A stretch of 64,000 bases of DNA from Primulina eburnea. Lineage: Eukaryota > Streptophyta > Magnoliopsida > Lamiales > Gesneriaceae. The notes under the pieces were generated by a model that worked only from the letters and a program-made list of their open reading frames with translations, made no database searches and was not told the origin of the DNA. The DNA is taken from the NCBI RefSeq assembly GCF_022965805.1, contig NC_133105.1, forward strand, positions 31,185,589-31,249,588, read 5' to 3'. The position numbers were made by a program, and so were the translations under genes. Shown one piece after another: positions 12,432 to 22,249 of this stretch; position 1 is the first letter of the stretch, and each line of letters opens with the position of its first letter.

Positions 12432-12450
12432 ATTGCTAGTCCCTAGCAAT
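12432..12450 (-). other. Hairpin ATTGCTAG...CTAGCAAT next to the polypurine tract
   Basis: A perfect 8-bp inverted repeat (ATTGCTAG/CTAGCAAT) around a 3-base loop lies upstream of the polypurine tract. From memory, a GCTAGGGACTAGCAA-type motif here is typical of Athila/Tat elements. It supports the lineage call and may be a 3'-end RNA signal. Confidence 0.7.
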
Positions 12451-13663
12451 TTAAGCGTTAATAGCAATACAAAACATATTGATTAATTTAAATAGAAATG
12501 TAATCAGAACTATCTAAGTGTTTAAATAAAATTTGAAAACTGTCAAAGTTATATCAAGATCATCATAATTATAATTTATGAAATAATTTGAGATGATTAA
12601 TTCAAAGCTTATTTTAGGTAGTTAAATGTACACGGCCTTCAGAAATTCCTAGTAAGAGTCTCAACTCCATATCCTCACAGGTTAATAAATGTTTCAATTT
12701 ATGGCAACGATTTCTCTCATGGAGTTGGAATACAGATAAATGCTCAGAAAAATGGTTTACAGAATGCAGACAGACAAACGAGCCAAACTAATCAAAAGAT
12801 AGAAAATCAATTGATTTAAAATCCAGTTGTTCTTATTATATTTTTTTTTCCTGATTTTTTTTTTTTTTTACATCATGGAATCAGACTAAGTTTATGCTTT
12901 TTGACCACATATTTATTTAATTTGTACAATGTATTTCTCTCTTTCTTTTTTTATTTTTTTTTTATTTTTTTATTCTTATGAGAGAAAAATGGGTCGCAGC
13001 ATATAACTTAAAAATTACATAGATCTTCAACATCTTTCTTTTTGTATTTTTCTTTTTTTTTCTTTTTTTTTTCAGGAAATATATATTTTTTTTTTCAAAA
13101 TAAGAACTCAAGATCTAAACAATAGATAGTCTCTCTCATGATCAATAAAGGCTCGAAAGCTGTTTTCTCAGTCCTCTCCACTCACTCACAAAATATGTGT
13201 GAGTTCAAAAATTTTAGGCACTCTTATAAGGTATATCTTGGGCCATATACTTTACTACCTAATTTTATCACAATGGTTAATCACTCAAAAAGATTTCATA
13301 AATCATATTTTTATATTGATCAGAATATTAAAAATGACCTTTTTTCAAATAAAATTTAAACATTCTTAAATAGATTAATGCATGTTCTAATTTAAATCTT
13401 TCAAATATGTAATGTATGACATTTTTGCAAAAAATTACTAAGGTACAAACAATAAACATGGTTTTATTTTAAAATAATATTTAATTTTTTTTTAAATTTG
13501 TTTTTTTTTTTTTTATATGTGTTCTCCCCCCAATCAGAATATGACATTGTCCCTAATGTCAAAATAGCTATTAATAAAGAGTACATAATGAAAGAGATAT
13601 CACCTGGAACTTTATTGAAGATAACAAACTGAAACAAACGCAAACCAATCCACGACTTTTGAA
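12451..13663 (-). other. AT-rich 3' non-coding region of Athila C
   Basis: About 1.2 kb with long poly-T and poly-A runs (12840-13100, 13480-13515). The frames at 13138-13359 (plus) and 13464-13667 (minus, TTG start, overlapping the LOG stop) have no recognisable features. I see no env-like gene, which Athila relatives may carry downstream of integrase. Confidence 0.65.
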
Positions 13664-14302
13664 TCAATGATCCAACTTCCTTTTCTTACTGCTTGATTGC
13701 GACCAATTGATCTTTGTTATCATCGGATCAGGCTTATGAACAAAAGCTTCCAAATCATCAATTAATTGATCGGCAGTCGAAGCACAGATGAGCATCCGTC
13801 GTGAATTTTCTGAAATGAAATTCTGTTCCACAGCTTTATCAAGAAATGTCAACAAACTGTCATAATAATTATTGATATTCAACAAGCCCACGGGTTTATT
13901 ATGGATATTAAGTTGTGCCCAAGAAACAGTGTGAAAAATTTCTTCTAATGTACCAAAACCACCTGGTAGTGCGATAAAAGCATCAGAATTTTCAATCATT
14001 TGAGTGATTCTTTCATACATAGAAGAAACTTTTAATTCCTCCCCAATCGTAACACCTGTAATATTTCCTTCAGCTAAAGCTATAGGAATAATACCCAATA
14101 CCTGACTACCTCCAAGATGAGCAGATGTTGAAACAGATCCCATTAACCCAATATTACCTCCCCCATATACCAAGTGAATTTTTCTCTCAGCCAATATCTT
14201 TCCAAGATTATTCGCTGCTTCTACAAACACTTCATTTTTTCCAGGACTCGACCCACAAAATACACAAATATTTTTCAATGTTTGTGCAGAGGATCCAGTC
14301 AT
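13664..14302 (-). CDS. LOG: LOG-family cytokinin riboside 5'-monophosphate phosphoribohydrolase captured by Athila C
   Basis: 212 codons, ATG at 14302, stop at 13664-13666. LOG enzymes release active cytokinin bases from their riboside monophosphates in one step, mostly in cytosol and nucleus. Visible features: ICVFCGSSPG (12-21), YGGGNIGLMG (46-55), MYERITQM (95-102) holding the conserved Arg, and the signature PGGFGTLEE (113-121) with the catalytic Glu, then SWAQLNIHNKPVGLLN. Length fits plant LOGs (about 210-230 aa). The usual MHxRK motif reads MYERI, so His and Lys are changed. The C-terminus has a basic SSKKRKLD that could be a nuclear signal. Plant LOG genes normally have several introns; this copy has none, so it was probably captured from an mRNA. 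It lies in element sense 210 bp after the virus-like ORF. Family assignment is strong; activity is untested. Confidence 0.93.
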   Translation of the reverse strand: MTGSSAQTLKNICVFCGSSPGKNEVFVEAANNLGKILAERKIHLVYGGGNIGLMGSVSTSAHLGGSQVLGIIPIALAEGNITGVTIGEELKVSSMYERITQMIENSDAFIALPGGFGTLEEIFHTVSWAQLNIHNKPVGLLNINNYYDSLLTFLDKAVEQNFISENSRRMLICASTADQLIDDLEAFVHKPDPMITKINWSQSSSKKRKLDH

Positions 14303-14325
14303 GTTTTTACTTTCCTTTTTTTTTT

Positions 14326-14340
14326 CTGCGAAAGTAGAAA
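14326..14340 (-). promoter_or_regulatory. Possible 3' splice acceptor before LOG
   Basis: The minus strand reads a pyrimidine-rich tract ending CTACTTTCGCAG, with the AG at 14327-14326, 24 bases before the LOG ATG. It fits a plant 3' splice site and could produce a spliced subgenomic mRNA for LOG from the LTR promoter. Confidence 0.45.
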
Positions 14341-14352
14341 GAAAGATGAGAG

Positions 14353-14360
14353 ATTTTATA
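14353..14360 (-). promoter_or_regulatory. TATA-like box upstream of LOG
   Basis: TATAAAAT on the minus strand lies 50 bases before the ATG and is followed by a pyrimidine-rich CTCTCATC initiator-like stretch. It could be a promoter of LOG's own, and is an alternative to splicing. AT-rich sequence makes chance matches common. Confidence 0.35.
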
Positions 14361-14512
14361 GGGGTAATATGTTATCATGACAAAACTATGGGTCACAGCT
14401 GTAAACAGAATAAATAGTAAAAAAATAATGACACACATGCTTATAAACAGTAGTGTGATTGTGGCTCACAATTTTCCTCTGGTTTTACGTCCAGAAACGG
14501 CTTCAACGCCTT
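14361..14512 (-). other. Spacer between the two captured ORFs
   Basis: About 150 bases, AT-rich, with no ORF. A second TATA-like TTTATAAG lies near 14442-14449. Nothing else is recognisable. Confidence 0.5.
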
Positions 14513-15058
14513 CTATGAGTCGAGGATATGCTTCCCATCCAATTTTCTTATAAATTGGCAAACAGGGTCTTTTTTAGTCAGATTCCCAAGACTATGACGC
14601 TCATCTTGAAATTGTTTCCATAAACGGAGAAGTTCAATATGCACATGTCCACTAGAATGCGTCTCAAGAGTCAATAAGATGTTATCTAAAGACTCCTTAC
14701 TCAGCCCATTCTTAATGAAATCAATTTTATCTTCTCTGTTATTGGAAACACATCCCAAAGATCTGCATCGTTTGTCACAAGTCCATCTTGCACACTTATG
14801 ACAAACCCCTAAACTTTTGGCCCTTCGTTTTTTCGCATAAGTGCTTTTTCCTAATCCAGGCAAATACCGAATAAGCAATGATTGTGGAACTTCTCCTCCT
14901 AATCGGACCTTAGCTTCTATTACAAGACGAATATCTTCTGGAATTCCTTTTTGCATTAGTAATCTCAATCTTTCACACCTTCCTGCATAAATTTTTCTTA
15001 GAACATTTTCAGAAACAGAGGGAAAATATTTACAAATTTTTGAGAGAATTTCATCCAT
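14513..15058 (-). CDS. Basic Cys-rich protein resembling Betaflexiviridae nucleic-acid-binding proteins, in Athila C
   Basis: 181 codons from the ATG at 15058; a longer frame to 15109 depends on a TTG start, and the ATG fits the N-terminal MDEILSKI better. Residues 1-60 look helical. Next come a basic patch KSTYAKKRRAK (71-81) and a Cys cluster C86, C89, C94, C98, C103 (CX2CX4CX3CX4C), then KIDFIKNG (111-118) and a charged C-terminal region. A (S/T)-x-Y-A-(R/K)-(R/K)-R-R-A basic motif just before a CX2C cluster, then a Phe-x-x-x-Gly stretch, is the layout of the carlavirus/vitivirus nucleic-acid-binding proteins. Those bind RNA, and several suppress RNA silencing. The match is from motif memory only. 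It is not an Athila env (no signal peptide or membrane segment) or a normal gag knuckle (no CCHC). Alternatives are a host zinc-binding protein or an element-specific ORF. Confidence 0.62.
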   Translation of the reverse strand: MDEILSKICKYFPSVSENVLRKIYAGRCERLRLLMQKGIPEDIRLVIEAKVRLGGEVPQSLLIRYLPGLGKSTYAKKRRAKSLGVCHKCARWTCDKRCRSLGCVSNNREDKIDFIKNGLSKESLDNILLTLETHSSGHVHIELLRLWKQFQDERHSLGNLTKKDPVCQFIRKLDGKHILDS

Positions 15059-15242
15059 TTTGAAAAGAAAAGAAATGATTTTTTTTTTTTTAAATTTTTG
15101 TATCAGCAATTGTGGGAAACTGATTTAACCGACTATGAGAGTCACGGAGTACCGTTATCCGCCATTTAACCGGGAAAATAAAAAGATTAAGAAAACCTGA
15201 AATAAAAACAAACAATAATCAAATGCAACACAAAAAAAAAAA
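15059..15242 (-). promoter_or_regulatory. Pol-to-ORF spacer with a strong 3' splice-acceptor-like site
   Basis: Just after the pol stop the minus strand reads GTTTGTTTTTATTTCAG followed by G, with the AG at 15198-15197: a near-ideal plant 3' splice site. The virus-like ORF starts 139 bases later. Some Athila relatives (barley Bagy-2) make spliced env mRNAs with an acceptor in this position, so the captured ORFs may use the same route. Confidence 0.5.
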
Positions 15243-18200
15243 TCAAGGATCAGAAAGGGAAATAAACTCTTCTTGAAAGATTTCATTTTCCAAAAATGGT
15301 TTAAGCCTTTGTCCATTCACTTTAAAAACATCACCATTTTTAGGATTTTCAATATCCACAGCTCCATAAGGATACACATGCTTTATAACATATGGGCCTG
15401 TCCATCTTGATCGTAATTTTCCTGGGAATATGTGAAGTCGAGAATTATAAAGCAAAACTTTTTTACCAATCTCAAAAGATTTTCTAAGAATTGTTTTATC
15501 ATGAAATGATTTGATTTTTGCTTTATAAATCCTTGAATTCTCATACGCATCATTTCTGAGTTCATCAAGTTCATTAAGTTGCAATTTACGCAATTTGTTG
15601 GCATCATCCATGCTTGAATTTAAAGTTTTTATCGCCCAATAAGCTTTATGTTCCAATTCCACAGGCAAATGACAATGTTTTCCATAAACCAACCTATAGG
15701 GAGACATATTCAATGATGTTTTAAAAGCTGTTCGATATGCCCACAGTGCATCATTAAGTCGCAGAGACCAGTCTTTTCTATTTGAGTTAACAGTTTTTTC
15801 CAAAATTTGCTTTATCTCCCTATTAGCTAATTCAACTTGTCCATTTGTTTGAGGATGATAAGGAGTTGTTACTTTGTGAGTAATACCATATTTTTTCATT
15901 AATGAAGCAAATGGTTTATTAACAAAGTGAGTTCCCCCATCACTTATCATAGCTCGAGGAATTCCGAATCTACTAAAAATATTTTCTTTCAAAAATTTGA
16001 TGACGATTTTATGATCATTTGTTCGACATGGAATTGCCTCTATCCATTTGGAAACATAATCAACTGCAACTAAAATATACAAGTATCCAAACGACGGTGG
16101 AAAAGGTCCCATAAAATCTATTCCCCAACAATCAAATATTTCAATTTCAATGATAGGATTCAAAGGCATCATGTTTCTTTTTGAAATCGCACCCAATTTT
16201 TGACAATTTTCACAGATCTTGCAGATTTCGTGGGTGTCTTTAAACAAAGTGGGCCAATAAAATCCACACTGCAAGATTTTTGCAGCTGTTTTCTTTGAAG
16301 AAAAATGTCCCCCGCATGCTTCTGAATGACAAAATTTAATGACACTACTTACCTCATTGTCGGGTATGCAACGTCGAAAAATTTGATCCGGACAATACTT
16401 GAACAGATACGGATCATCCCAATAAAAGTTTTTTACCTCATTCAAAAATTTTCTTTTATCTTGGGAACTCCATTGCGGTGGCATTTTTCCTGTCACAAGA
16501 AAATTTACTATGTTAGCAAACCAAGGTGTAGTAGTAACTGAAAATAGATGTTCATCAGGAAAATTATCGTTAATTGGTGTCATTTCAAAAGATGATCCTG
16601 TTACTAGTCTCGATAAATGATCGGCTACGACATTCTCGGTTCCTTTTTTATCTTTGATTACAATGTCAAATTCTTGGAGCAACAAAATCCATCGTATCAG
16701 TCGTGGCTTTGCATCCTGTTTGGTCAACAAATATCTAATAGCAGAATGATCAGTAAACACGATAGTTGTTGATCCAATCAAATAAGAACGAAATTTATCT
16801 AATGCAAATATTACAGCAAGTAGCTCTTTTTCAGTTGTGGAGTAATTCATTTGAGCATTGTTTAAAGTTCTACTTGCATAATATATCACATAAGGCTTAC
16901 CGTTTCTTCTTTGACCCAATACTGCACCGACTGCATAATCACTCGCATCGCACATGATTTCAAATGGTAAAGACCAATCAGGAGGTTGCATGATAGGAGC
17001 TGATGTTAAATGTCGAATGATTTTATCAAAAGCATTTTGACATTCTTGAGTCCACTCAAATGCACTGTCTTTTGTTAAGAGGTTACAAATGGGTTTAGAG
17101 ATTAAACTAAAGTCCTTTATAAACCTCCTATAAAATCCAGCATGTCCCAAAAATGAGCGAATTTCTTTAATGGTTTTTGGAGGGGGTAAATTGGCAATGA
17201 CATCAACTTTTGCTTTATCGACTTCAATTCCATGAGATGACACGACATGTCCCAAAACAATTCCAGAAGTAATCATGTAATGACATTTTTCCCAATTTAA
17301 AATAAGACCTTTTTCCTCGCATCTTTTTAAAACTTTTTCCAAATTTTCAAGACAATTATCAAATGTATTCCCAAAAACAGTTAAATCATCCATAAAAATT
17401 TCCAAACAATTTTCAACCATGTCGCAGAAAATGCTTAGCATACATCTTTGAAATGTTGCTGGGGCATTGCATAAACCAAATGGCATCCTTCTGAATGCAA
17501 ATGTTCCAAAAGGACATGTGAATGTAGTTTTTTCTTGATCTTCGAGTGCAATGGGAATTTGATAATAGCCTGAATATCCGTCAAGAAAACAGTAGTAGGG
17601 ATGACCTGCTACTCTTTCTAAAATTTGATCCAAAAATGGTAATGGAAAATGATCTTTTCTAGTGGCGTCATTTAATTTTCTATAATCAATACACATCCGC
17701 CAACTAGATGGGACTCGACTTGTTAACAATTCACCTTTTTCATTTTTTATCACTGTGATGCCAGATTTTTTTGGAACTACTTGTGTTGGGCTTACCCACT
17801 TACTATCAGAAATAGGGTAGATAATTCCAACATCAAGTAGTTTGAGAACTTCAGTTTTCACAACATCTTTCATGTGTGGATTTAATCTCCTTTGTGGTTG
17901 TTGAGATGTTTTTGCATTTTCTTCTAAGTGAATTTTGTGTGTGCAAATTAGTGGATTAATGCCCTTAAGATCTTTTAGTGTCCAACCAATTGCATTTTTA
18001 TGTCTTTTAAGCATATCAACTAATTTACCTTCTTGATTACTTGAGAGTTTGGAAGAAATTACCACCGGATATGTTTCATCTTCTCCAAGAAATGCATACT
18101 TCAATTCTTCTGGCAAGGGTTTTAACTCCAATACTGGTGGTTCGTCTTTGTTCTCATATTTTTCATCAAATTCTTTCTCTGATCCTGGTAACGAGTGATA

Positions 18201-18636
18201 CCTGAAAAAATCGTCAAGATCAATTTCAATATTTTCTTTAACAGTTTCAATTGAACAAATATCTAATTGATCACGAGTACTCCCTTCTTGAATGTTTTCT
18301 TCCACAAGAGTTTCAATAAGATTTTCATCTTCACTTTCATCTCCTTTGTCATGTGGTTGCTTACAAAGATTAAAAACATTGAGCTCCAAGGTCATGTTAC
18401 CAAATGACAACTTCATTATTCCATTCCTGCAATTTATAAGAGCATTAGAAGTTGCTAAAAATGGACGACCTAAAATTACAGGAATTGCATTACAAGCTTC
18501 AATAGGTTGTGTATCTAAAACTATGAAATCGACAGGATATACAAAGTTATCAACTTGGACCAACACGTCTTCTACCATACCTCTTGGCACTTTAACAGAT
18601 CTATCAGCAAGTAAAAGTGTTACCGAAGTAGGTTTT
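15243..18636 (-). CDS. Athila C pol: protease end, RT, RNase H, integrase
   Basis: The frame is open from about 18636 to the stop at 15243-15245. The first in-frame ATG (18590, MPRGM) lies inside the protease and is not a real start. Counting from it: end of protease (ILGRPFL, 39-45), RT (about 225-480) with FMDD at 399-402, RNase H with CDASDYAVG at 547-555, integrase zinc finger H755/H762/C793/C796, integrase core D825, D884, E920 ([24 protein letters not shown]), and a C-terminal RWTGPYVIK motif near 1062. All catalytic residues are present. The frame is +1 relative to gag. Confidence 0.93.
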
Positions 18637-20490
18637 AAGCTCGCCTAGATTGAGTTCTTGATAAACTGAATATGGAAGTAAATTCACACTAGCTCCAAGG
18701 TCAAGCAAGGCTTTTTTAATCTTTCGTTCTCCAATAATACACGAAATAGTAGGACAACCAGGGTCTTTGTATTTCAAAGCATTATTATTTTGAATGATTG
18801 CACTTACTTGTTCGGCTAAAAATGCTTTCTTTTTCACATTCAATTTTCTTTTCACAGTGCACAAGTCTTTCAAAAATTTGGCATATGATGGTACCTGTTT
18901 TATTGCATCTAATAAAGGAATATTAACTTTTACTTGTTTAAAAATATCATATATATCAGAATTCAAATTTGATTTTCTTGTATTTTTCAATGCATGAGGG
19001 AATGGTGGTGACACTGTCTGTTGAACCTCCTCTTCGCAAGTTATGGGTTCCACTTCCTTACCCTTTGGAGTTGATTTATCATCATCTTCACAAGGTTCAA
19101 GAATGGATTTTTCCACAACCTTACCACTTCGAAGGGTAATAACAGATTTTACCTGATCCATCGGTTGAGTTCCAGAAGTTCCAATTTGTGTATGATGATC
19201 CTTGGGATTAGGCAGAGGTTGTGAAGGAAATTTACCTTTTTCATGAACATTAAGTGCAGATGCAAATTTAGCAAGAGTATCTTTCAAGTCTGTCATGGTT
19301 TGAGCAGTTTGAGTATTGATAGACTCTTGCTTTGCAATGAAAGAATTCAATGTATCTTCCAAATTTCTTTTCGGCGGAGGAACATAAGGTGCATAATTTT
19401 GAAAATTTTGTTGATTTTGAAAATGTGGTTGCGGAAATTGTGCAGCATTATCATTCCTCCAACTAAAATTTGGATGATTTCGCCAACCTGGATTGTAATT
19501 TTGAGAAAATGGTTCAAAATTTGGCCTTTTGAAATTGTTCAAAACATTGGCTTGCTCATGGAGACATTCTTTAAAAGAGGGCAAAGTGGGACAATCTTTT
19601 GTAAAATGATCACTTGTATCACAGATGTGACACACAATTTCTTGAACAGATTTTAATTGACCATTCATTTTCAATTCAAGTGCCTCAACTTTTCTTGCCA
19701 AAGAGGTAAATCTAGCTTGAAGATCATGTTCATCTTTGAGAGTGTACATACCTCCACCAGATGTAGGAGATTGAATCTTGTTTGATGGTTCGATTGTACC
19801 TATAGTGTCCCAATTTTGAGCATTTTCAGCTAATGAATCGAGATACTCAATTGCCTCGTTCGGATCTTTATCTTCAAATGTTCCATTACACATAAATTCA
19901 ACCATTTGCCTATCTTTAGGTGTTAAGCCTTCATAAAATTGAGAAACAACTCTCCAAATTTCAAAACCATGATGTGGACAAAGATTAAGCAATTCTTTGT
20001 ATCTATCCCAACACTGATAAAAAGTTTCTCCTTGTTTTTGAGTGAAAGTGATGATTTGCCTTTTGAAAGAATTTGTTCTATGAGATGGAAAAAACTTTTT
20101 CAAAAATTGTTGTTGCAATTCATCCCAAGTTCGAATGGATCCCGATCTAAGATTTTGTAGCCAAGTTTTAGCTTTATCTTTTAAAGAAAAAGGAAAAAGC
20201 TTAAGGCGAATGGTGTTCATGCTACAATTTAGATCATTATATGTGTTGCACACTTCTTCAAACTCTCGTAAATGCATGTATGGATTTTCAGAATCTAAGC
20301 CATGAAAGTTGGGTAAAAGTTGGATAATACCAGGCTTAAAATTGAAATGAGATGCATCAGGGGGAAAAACTAGACATGAAGGTGCACTAGTACGTGTAGG
20401 ATTCATGTGATCTCTAAGTGTTCTTCGTCTATCATGATCATGTTGAGATTGAATTTCATCTTCATTTTCTTGGATGGGTTCTTCCGCCAT
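18604..20490 (-). CDS. Athila C gag and start of protease
   Basis: I start at the ATG at 20490 ([12 protein letters not shown]); the track frame extends to 20625 but that stretch is leader-like and hydrophobic. Visible parts: gag core with [18 protein letters not shown], a zinc knuckle [14 protein letters not shown] (CX2CX4HX4C) near residues 285-300, and the protease site [10 protein letters not shown] near 18685-18705 (Leu in place of Thr is usual in this lineage). The frame then shifts and stops at 18604-18606. The shift maps to an AAAA run at 18633-18636; skipping one base rejoins pol. In related elements gag-pol is, as far as I know, usually one frame, so this is a one-base insertion, a sequencing error or a programmed +1 shift. 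Confidence 0.9.
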   Translation of the reverse strand: MAEEPIQENEDEIQSQHDHDRRRTLRDHMNPTRTSAPSCLVFPPDASHFNFKPGIIQLLPNFHGLDSENPYMHLREFEEVCNTYNDLNCSMNTIRLKLFPFSLKDKAKTWLQNLRSGSIRTWDELQQQFLKKFFPSHRTNSFKRQIITFTQKQGETFYQCWDRYKELLNLCPHHGFEIWRVVSQFYEGLTPKDRQMVEFMCNGTFEDKDPNEAIEYLDSLAENAQNWDTIGTIEPSNKIQSPTSGGGMYTLKDEHDLQARFTSLARKVEALELKMNGQLKSVQEIVCHICDTSDHFTKDCPTLPSFKECLHEQANVLNNFKRPNFEPFSQNYNPGWRNHPNFSWRNDNAAQFPQPHFQNQQNFQNYAPYVPPPKRNLEDTLNSFIAKQESINTQTAQTMTDLKDTLAKFASALNVHEKGKFPSQPLPNPKDHHTQIGTSGTQPMDQVKSVITLRSGKVVEKSILEPCEDDDKSTPKGKEVEPITCEEEVQQTVSPPFPHALKNTRKSNLNSDIYDIFKQVKVNIPLLDAIKQVPSYAKFLKDLCTVKRKLNVKKKAFLAEQVSAIIQNNNALKYKDPGCPTISCIIGERKIKKALLDLGASVNLLPYSVYQELNLGELKTYFGNTFTC

Positions 20491-20655
20491 GTTTTGTAAA
20501 AATAAAGGGTTATTTCGAATGAGTCGACCACTAAGTGTACGTGACCAAATGCTCATGCAAATGCAAAACAAAAAGGAAAAAAAAAACACACAAAAGCAAT
20601 AAAAAGAAAAATAAACTTTAAACAATATTAAATAGACTTGAAATTAAATTATACT
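20491..20655 (-). other. Leader of Athila C
   Basis: Short T-rich leader between primer site and gag. A donor-like GAAGTATAA lies directly after the primer site and could pair with the acceptors at 15197 and 14326; this is a guess from one short match. Confidence 0.5.
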
Positions 20656-20676
20656 TCCCCGGCAACGGCGCCAAAA
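20656..20676 (-). other. Primer-binding site of Athila C (tRNA-Asp type)
   Basis: The minus strand reads TGGCGCCGTTGCCGGGGA, complementary to the 3' end of plant tRNA-Asp. It lies a few bases inside the 5' LTR, as expected for Athila/Tat elements. Confidence 0.85.
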
Positions 20677-20679
20677 ACT

Positions 20680-22249
20680 TGTTGCGACTTTGATTGTTGC
20701 ACTCCCAAGAGCAGGTTGTCCACAAGTAGTATAATTCGGTGAGTCCGAATATCGTATCCACAGGGAAGCTAAGGTAATTACAAGTCCACTACAATGTCTT
20801 TTTGTTTTTGTTTTTGTTTCTTTTTAATTTTAATTGAATCTTTAATGGGTAAATTTTAATTGTTCAAATTTAAATTTAAGTAGTTGAGATTAAAGGATCC
20901 ACTCTTGGTATTTTAATAAAGTTAACATTAACGAAAAATATTGAAATCCACTTAATAAAATGGTTCCAATATATTAAATAATCATATTTATATTATGTTA
21001 TAAATTATAATCTTATAAGTACATAATATATACCAAAACTTATAAATGTGGTCAAGTATTTATTGTGCTATATATATTTGTAAACACTAAATCAAGGTTC
21101 CCACTTTAAATGGTTGGTAAAACCAAACAAACATTTAAATGGTACCAATAAATTAATACTATAATATATTCATATATAATAAATCAAGGAATCCAAGTTA
21201 AATGGTTGGTAAAACCAAACTAACATTTAAATGGTTCCAAGAATTTAATATTATAATATATTTATATATAATAACTCAAGGCATCCATTTTAAATGGTTG
21301 GTAATACCAAACTAACATTTAAATGGTTCCAAGAATTTAGTGTAACATATAGCAACAATAAATCAAAACTCCCACTTATAAGTAGGGTATAAAAATGCTT
21401 AAAGAAATAAATATAACATAAACAATAAATAATGATTAAATAATATAAAACATAGATTCTTACCTTATAATAACCTTATTATCATGCCAAGAGCTTCACC
21501 TTATCATCTCAACTTTAGGAAGTTAGCTATTCATTATTCAAAGTGTAAAACTTTGAATATGAAATTAACATGCTAATTATATTTAAATGAAGAAATAAAA
21601 GAAAAATATAGAGAGAAATATTATGAACTCAAAGATTTGTTCATAGAATGAGGGATATCTCAATACATTACAATGCACCCCTATTTATAGCCAAATTTGG
21701 GGAGACAATCACAAATAAAATATTATTTTTTACACATAAGTCTTCATTGGTGTTCCAAGAAATTAATATTATATTGCACATCACTTTTGACAAGCATCTT
21801 CTCCGAATTTTCTTCTTCACATAAAATGAAACATGTGGATAATTGAGTTGTCTAGTTGTGGTATTTTTTTCAGAATATTTGACCAAGTAGTTTGAGAGAT
21901 ATGGTCAAAATACTAGAGCATGGTAAAACTGCCACTCCTTCGGTAACTTTAATTGTTGCTTAATTTGATCCCAATTGTGAGAGGATTTTTATCTCATGCT
22001 TGCCACCAATATTGTAGATATTAACATCAACTTTCTACAGGTCCAAGAATCATCTTAATCCCATTTGCAACGCCAAGGTTATTCTTGTTTTATCGAACCT
22101 GTAAAAATAGTAAAAACTTATAATTACACAACAACTTATATTTTATACAATTTATTATAAAACATATAATATTTAAAAATTTAATAAAACAAAAACTATA
22201 TATTTATATTATAAAACATTTAATTAATGTACAATTTTTATGTTTATCA
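20680..22249 (-). repeat. 5' LTR of Athila C
   Basis: 1570 bp, the partner of 10845-12414 with one substitution. It carries the 92-bp triplet (from 21089) and the TATA box at 21682-21690. It drives the element's genomic transcript toward lower coordinates. Confidence 0.93.
21682..21690 (-). promoter_or_regulatory. TATA box of Athila C 5' LTR
   Basis: CTATAAATA on the minus strand, at the same place as in the other LTR. It would start the transcript covering gag, pol and both captured ORFs. Confidence 0.7.

Larger units (their letters stand above)
10845..22249 (-). mobile_element. Complete Athila-like Ty3/gypsy element C carrying two captured genes
   Basis: An 11,405-bp element on the minus strand. 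Order from its 5' end: LTR (20680-22249), tRNA-Asp-type primer site, gag, protease/RT/RNase H/integrase, a Cys-rich virus-like ORF, a LOG ORF, a long AT-rich 3' region, polypurine tract, LTR (10845-12414). LTRs are both 1570 bp. Comparing them line by line I found one difference (C at about 11875 against T at about 21710). At an assumed 1.3e-8 substitutions per site per year that is some tens of thousands of years. The Athila assignment rests on the DLGAS protease motif, the integrase segment around [11 protein letters not shown] and the pre-PPT hairpin. One apparent frameshift separates gag from pol. Confidence 0.93.

Noticed and set aside
13464..13667. 67-codon frame overlapping the LOG stop
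   Set aside because: It depends on a TTG start, is lysine/poly-A driven at its end, and lies in AT-rich 3' sequence.
18604..20625. Gag start at 20625 with a hydrophobic leader like a signal peptide
   Set aside because: The stretch is T-rich leader just after the primer site. The ATG at 20490 gives a typical acidic gag start ([12 protein letters not shown]).
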